A stretch of 64,000 nucleotides of DNA from Diadema setosum (taxonomy: Eukaryota; Echinodermata; Echinoidea; Diadematoida; Diadematidae): positions 30,170,968-30,234,967 of the forward strand of contig CM067076.1 of NCBI GenBank assembly GCA_033980235.1. The letters run 5' to 3'. The notes beneath the pieces were generated by a model. That model did no database searches. It saw only the letters and a program-made list of their open reading frames with translations, and was not told where the DNA came from. Made by a program: the position numbers and the translations under genes. Every line of letters starts with the position of its first letter. Position 1 is the stretch's first letter. Positions 61,101-64,000 of the stretch are shown here, piece after piece.

Positions 61101-61262
61101 GGCGTAATAGTGCACCCTTCTCCCAATATGTCTGCCATGGTGGTATTGAAGTAGTGCAGTAGACTTATGATTAGTACTATGGCACTGCTGTAGACAGGCA
61201 AGGACTATTGACTTGCATGTCAGTATAAAGAAAATGATGGCAGTCAACTTGAAAACGGCCAT
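58200..61262 (-). pseudogene. Non-LTR retrotransposon (CR1-like) with a 2A-type motif, frameshifted
   Basis: The order on the minus strand is that of a full LINE ORF2. 61262-60588: a signal-like N-terminus, the 2A motif, then the start of an APE endonuclease (LLFNARSIRRKMPDLLAYLA, DILCVCESWLNH, KKGGGGILTAV). 60622-60206: the rest of the endonuclease (RYNRPPDANVDFW, IIVAGDLNVDL, PSDHHGVLF). 60276-59902: a linker (RTNTFKPWITKEIKHLI). 59865-59017: reverse transcriptase (KAPGPEGLYP, FKAGDRSSPENYRPVALTSI, LFLDFKRAFDKMPHDRLL). 58968-58957: FADD. 58911-58198: the thumb and C-terminus (YGIPAWYPVNRSLSDRIESI, QRRATRMILK). Frame changes at about 60610, 60200, 59880 and 59030 show that it is no longer able to make its protein. 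It is the most complete LINE in the window. Confidence 0.9.
60957..60980 (-). other. 2A-like ribosome-skipping motif (DIECNPGP) in the LINE N-terminus
   Basis: Residues 95-102 of the ORF starting at 61262 read D-I-E-C-N-P-G-P, preceded by MLLSG. This fits the 2A consensus D-x-E-x-N-P-G-P, where the ribosome skips the Gly-Pro bond and releases two products. 2A-like motifs at this place are known in APE-type LINEs of sea urchin, amphioxus and molluscs. Activity is not shown by the sequence. Confidence 0.85.
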
Positions 61263-61581
61263 TGTGGTAGGTTGGTTACAATGGAGACAAACAATTCAAG
61301 GCCTCATACGCTTCACTGAGCCTGACCGTGATAGTGACCGTGAATGATGGCTTCCATGTCAACAGATTCATGGCTAACACAGAATGTCCACCAGTTGTGC
61401 TTCACCTGAATCATGTGTTTGTCCACCACAAATCTCACCAAAACAGGTCCTGTTTTATCCTGAGAGTTAGTTATAAAGACTGGTCAAATCAAATCCCACA
61501 GTTGACCCAAGTAAACACACACAAATCACACAAAATCGTAGAGCAGTCAGAAATGATGTGAACAGTGTCCTGTCTATATTT

Positions 61582-61836
61582 ATGAAGAGTTTGTTCGCAA
61601 AAACCGATAAGTCCATATTTGCCAAATGGAGATATCTGCGATTGAAGGTCAAGAAAAATAAAGAGAATAATAAGAAAATTGTTCCTTCTTTAGACCATAA
61701 CTTAAAAAAATGTATCTTTACATGTCGTGACCAATATATCATTTAAAAGGTATTATTTTCTTCTTTTTGACAGAGACCATACTTCAAAATCTTCAAAAAT
61801 GGATTTATCGGGTTTTGCAAACAAACTCTTCATAAA
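61582..61836. repeat. TATGAAGAG-ended MITE, copy 2
   Basis: Ends TATGAAGAGTTTGTTCGCAA and the inverse of TATGAAGAGTTTGTTTGCAA. Internal identity to 50366-50612 is high (for example AAGGTCAAGAAAAATAAAGA and GACCATAACTTAAAAAA). It lies about 320 bp upstream of the start codon of the 2A-bearing LINE. Confidence 0.85.
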
Positions 61837-61839
61837 AGT

Positions 61840-62600
61840 ATGTGAAAAATGGCAATTATTTCATTACACCCACAATACTCTTTCTGAGAAATTTCATTTT
61901 GATATTGGTAAAAATTGTGAGATATCATTTTCTATTTTCAAAAGACGAAAGGGCCTGCAGCTGAAAAAAAAAATACCCCTTTCAACTACAGCTTCTTCTC
62001 ACGGTTTGCAATGCAATAGAATAACCTGTTCGTCTTGTTGGGAATTTGGACTGTCGTTTAATTATCCATAAATCATAATTCATGTACCTTAATTGGTGCC
62101 GATACAAAAGCTTTTCAAAAGGACCCCCCCCCCCAATACCGATGGAATAAACCTTACAAGGCCCTCTCCAACGAATGGACATAATTTGCTATCTTTGACG
62201 AAATTTTACTCCTATCCCTTTATCATGCAAAACAAACATTAACAAACAAACACACAAATAAAAAAAAATTGCCGTAGTAACATTTGCCATTTGCATAACA
62301 ATTAAAGTTAGTCATATTATGATAACAGACGAAAAGGAAACAAAAAACCTGTTTTAATATTGGTACAGACATGTTTATCTAAGCAAGTATTATGAAAACA
62401 CCATCAGAAAGGCAACACTAGTCATTGACAGTGCTCGTATTTGCTCCACTGGCTCCTCCCACTGACTGGTAGAGACATGTTTTCCCCTTGTCCCCTGTAA
62501 TAGCAATAGGCCCATATTTCTTCCTACCTTCCAACTTGGGCAGACAAACTTGGATAACCTTTAGACGAATAATACAACAAAACGGAGAACATGAATATTG
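61840..62600. other. Non-coding stretch
   Basis: AT-rich, with a C-run at 62125-62135 and A-runs near 62260. Nothing recognisable. Confidence 0.5.
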
Positions 62601-62627
62601 ACCGAACAATTCCCTTACGAAAAAGTC

Positions 62628-63610
62628 CTGTGGTACTCCTGTGGTAATTACCACAGGACAGTACCACAGGCAGTACCACAGGACAGTATACCACAGGAAG
62701 TGTCCTGTGGTATTTTGGTACTGCCCTGTGGTACGTCCCAAAATACCACAGGACAATTCCTGTGGTACTGTCCTGTGGTACACGTCCTATATTACCACAG
62801 GAATTCCTGTGGTACTGTTCTGTGGTACGTCCCAAAAGACCATAGGACAGTTCGTGTCGTACTGTCCTGTGGTACTGCCCTGTGGTACTGTCCTGGGGTA
62901 CTGCTCTGTGGTACTGTCCTGTGGTACTGTCCCAAAATACCACAGGACAATTCCTGTGGTACTGTCCTGTGGCACTGCCCTGTGGTACGTCCAAAAATAC
63001 CACAGGACAATTCCTGTGGTACTGTCCTGTGGTATTCGTCGCAAATTGCCACAGGAATTCCTGTGGTACTGTCTTGTGGCAATGTCCTGTAGTAATGTCC
63101 CAAAATACCACACGACAATTCTCGTTGTACTGTCCTGTGGTAATGTTCTGTGGTAATGGTAATGTGGTACCCCTTCCGAAAAAGTCCTGTTGTACTGCCC
63201 TGTGGTAATTACCACAGGACGGTACCACAGGACAGTACCACAGGAAAGTGCCACAGGACAGTACCACAGGAATTGTCCTGTGGTGTTTTGGGACGTACCA
63301 CAGGACAGTACCGCAGGAATTCTGCGGTATTTTGGACAGTACCACAGGGCAGTATACCACAGGACCGGTACCACAGAACAGTACCACAGGACAGTACCAC
63401 AGGAATTCCTGTGGTATGGAACGTACCACAGGGCAATACCACAGGGAAGTACCACAGGACTAGTACCACAGAACAGTACCACAGGAATTGTCCTGTGGTA
63501 TTTTGGGACAGTACCACAGGATAGTACCACAGGTCGATCATTACCACACAGCATTACCACAGGCAGTACCACACAGTACTACCATGGTACCACAGGAGAG
63601 TACCACACAG
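62628..63610. repeat. Inverted array of a motif of about 15 bp (CCTGTGGTACTGTCC)
   Basis: 62628-63165 is dominated by TCCTGTGGTACTGTCC units, broken by inverse pieces such as CCCAAAATACCACAGGAC. From about 63200 to 63610 the same units appear mostly in the opposite orientation (GGACAGTACCACAGGA). Dozens of copies are present. GAAAAAGTCCTGT occurs at the left border (62618) and again at 63179. The lack of stop codons in the units yields long open frames in all six frames, none of which is a gene. Confidence 0.95.
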
Positions 63611-63614
63611 GACA

Positions 63615-64000
63615 GATCGAAAAAAAATCTGGGAGAATATTAGCCACACATCAAGGCATATTCCTGATAGATGAGTGATGGATTTCAGGACAAACATGGC
63701 CCTACTTAATAACCTGTCCTACTCCTAAACCTCAAACGAGAGTCTAATGGCCAAGTGCCATTCTAGTCCTATAATAGATCTATAACTGTATATAGTCATA
63801 TCCTATTCCTAGGTAGCCATCGAGTGTATCAGTACATATATATATATGGCCGTCTATCCGTAAAGCATTAAGGCATGGTTACTGACTAGATTATACTTTA
63901 TTATCAAGATATGAAATTGCACTTTCATAACAATATCTATGACATAGGGAATAACATAACATAATTAGACAATCTTTCATAAAGTTCAAAGTAAGTCCCA
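63615..64000. other. Non-coding end of the window
   Basis: AT-rich, with a short (TA)n run at about 63838-63848. No gene seen. Confidence 0.5.

Noticed and set aside
62524..63572. Open frames of 160-300 codons on both strands
   Set aside because: They are produced by the CCTGTGGTAC array, which lacks stop codons in every frame. They have only a repetitive TTGQYHR/CGTVLWY composition.

Overview
This is eukaryotic (metazoan) nuclear DNA. It has spliced genes with GT/AG introns, long AT-rich non-coding stretches, microsatellites and many transposon remnants. The organism is most likely a marine invertebrate deuterostome, probably an echinoderm such as a sea urchin. The grounds are the gene set, a non-LTR retrotransposon with a 2A-like peptide, a tRNA-derived SINE and the abundance of short palindromic MITEs. 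The species call is inference; amphioxus, hemichordate or mollusc is not excluded.

Four protein genes can be modelled completely from splice sites and reading phase. (1) CSTF2 (minus, 18477 to 7214, 9 coding exons, 615 aa) is the RRM subunit of the mRNA 3'-end cleavage stimulation factor. (2) A C6orf118/TSNAXIP1_N-type coiled-coil protein (plus, 21802 to 28864, 7 coding exons, 514 aa) lies head-to-head with CSTF2. (3) RPP21 (minus, 37205 to 36816, intronless, 129 aa) is a protein subunit of RNase P. (4) TAF13 (minus, 42539 to 37658, 4 exons, 133 aa) is a histone-fold subunit of TFIID; its stop codon lies 452 bp upstream of the RPP21 start. A fifth gene is represented only by a signal-peptide first exon (54480-54558, plus). 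Three of the four complete genes encode general RNA-processing or transcription machinery; nothing in the window links them as a pathway.

Layout: 1-7200 is non-coding, with an (AC)n tract, a 690-bp palindromic MITE and the CSTF2 3' UTR. 7214-18477 is CSTF2, with a piggyBac-like MITE, a Tigger-like MITE and a LINE fragment in its introns. 18478-21800 holds the shared 5' region and a SINE. 21802-30690 is the C6orf118-like gene and its probable 3' UTR. 30703-32572 is a 24-copy minisatellite built from a duplicated 11-unit block. 32573-36800 is non-coding with MITEs. 36816-42539 is RPP21 plus TAF13, with large inverted and direct repeats in TAF13 intron 1. 42540-64000 is repeat-dominated: twin perfect palindromes, a hAT-like MITE, a triplicated 220-bp repeat, two LINE remnants on the minus strand, a second SINE split by a third TTAA-flanked element, and a roughly 1-kb inverted array of a CCTGTGGTAC motif.

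The most notable observation is the LINE at 58200-61262. The N-terminus of its ORF combines a signal-peptide-like hydrophobic segment with a 2A-type motif (DIECNPGP) just before the endonuclease domain. Also notable are three different TTAA-flanked elements that share a CCCTA terminus and G/C-tract subterminal palindromes.
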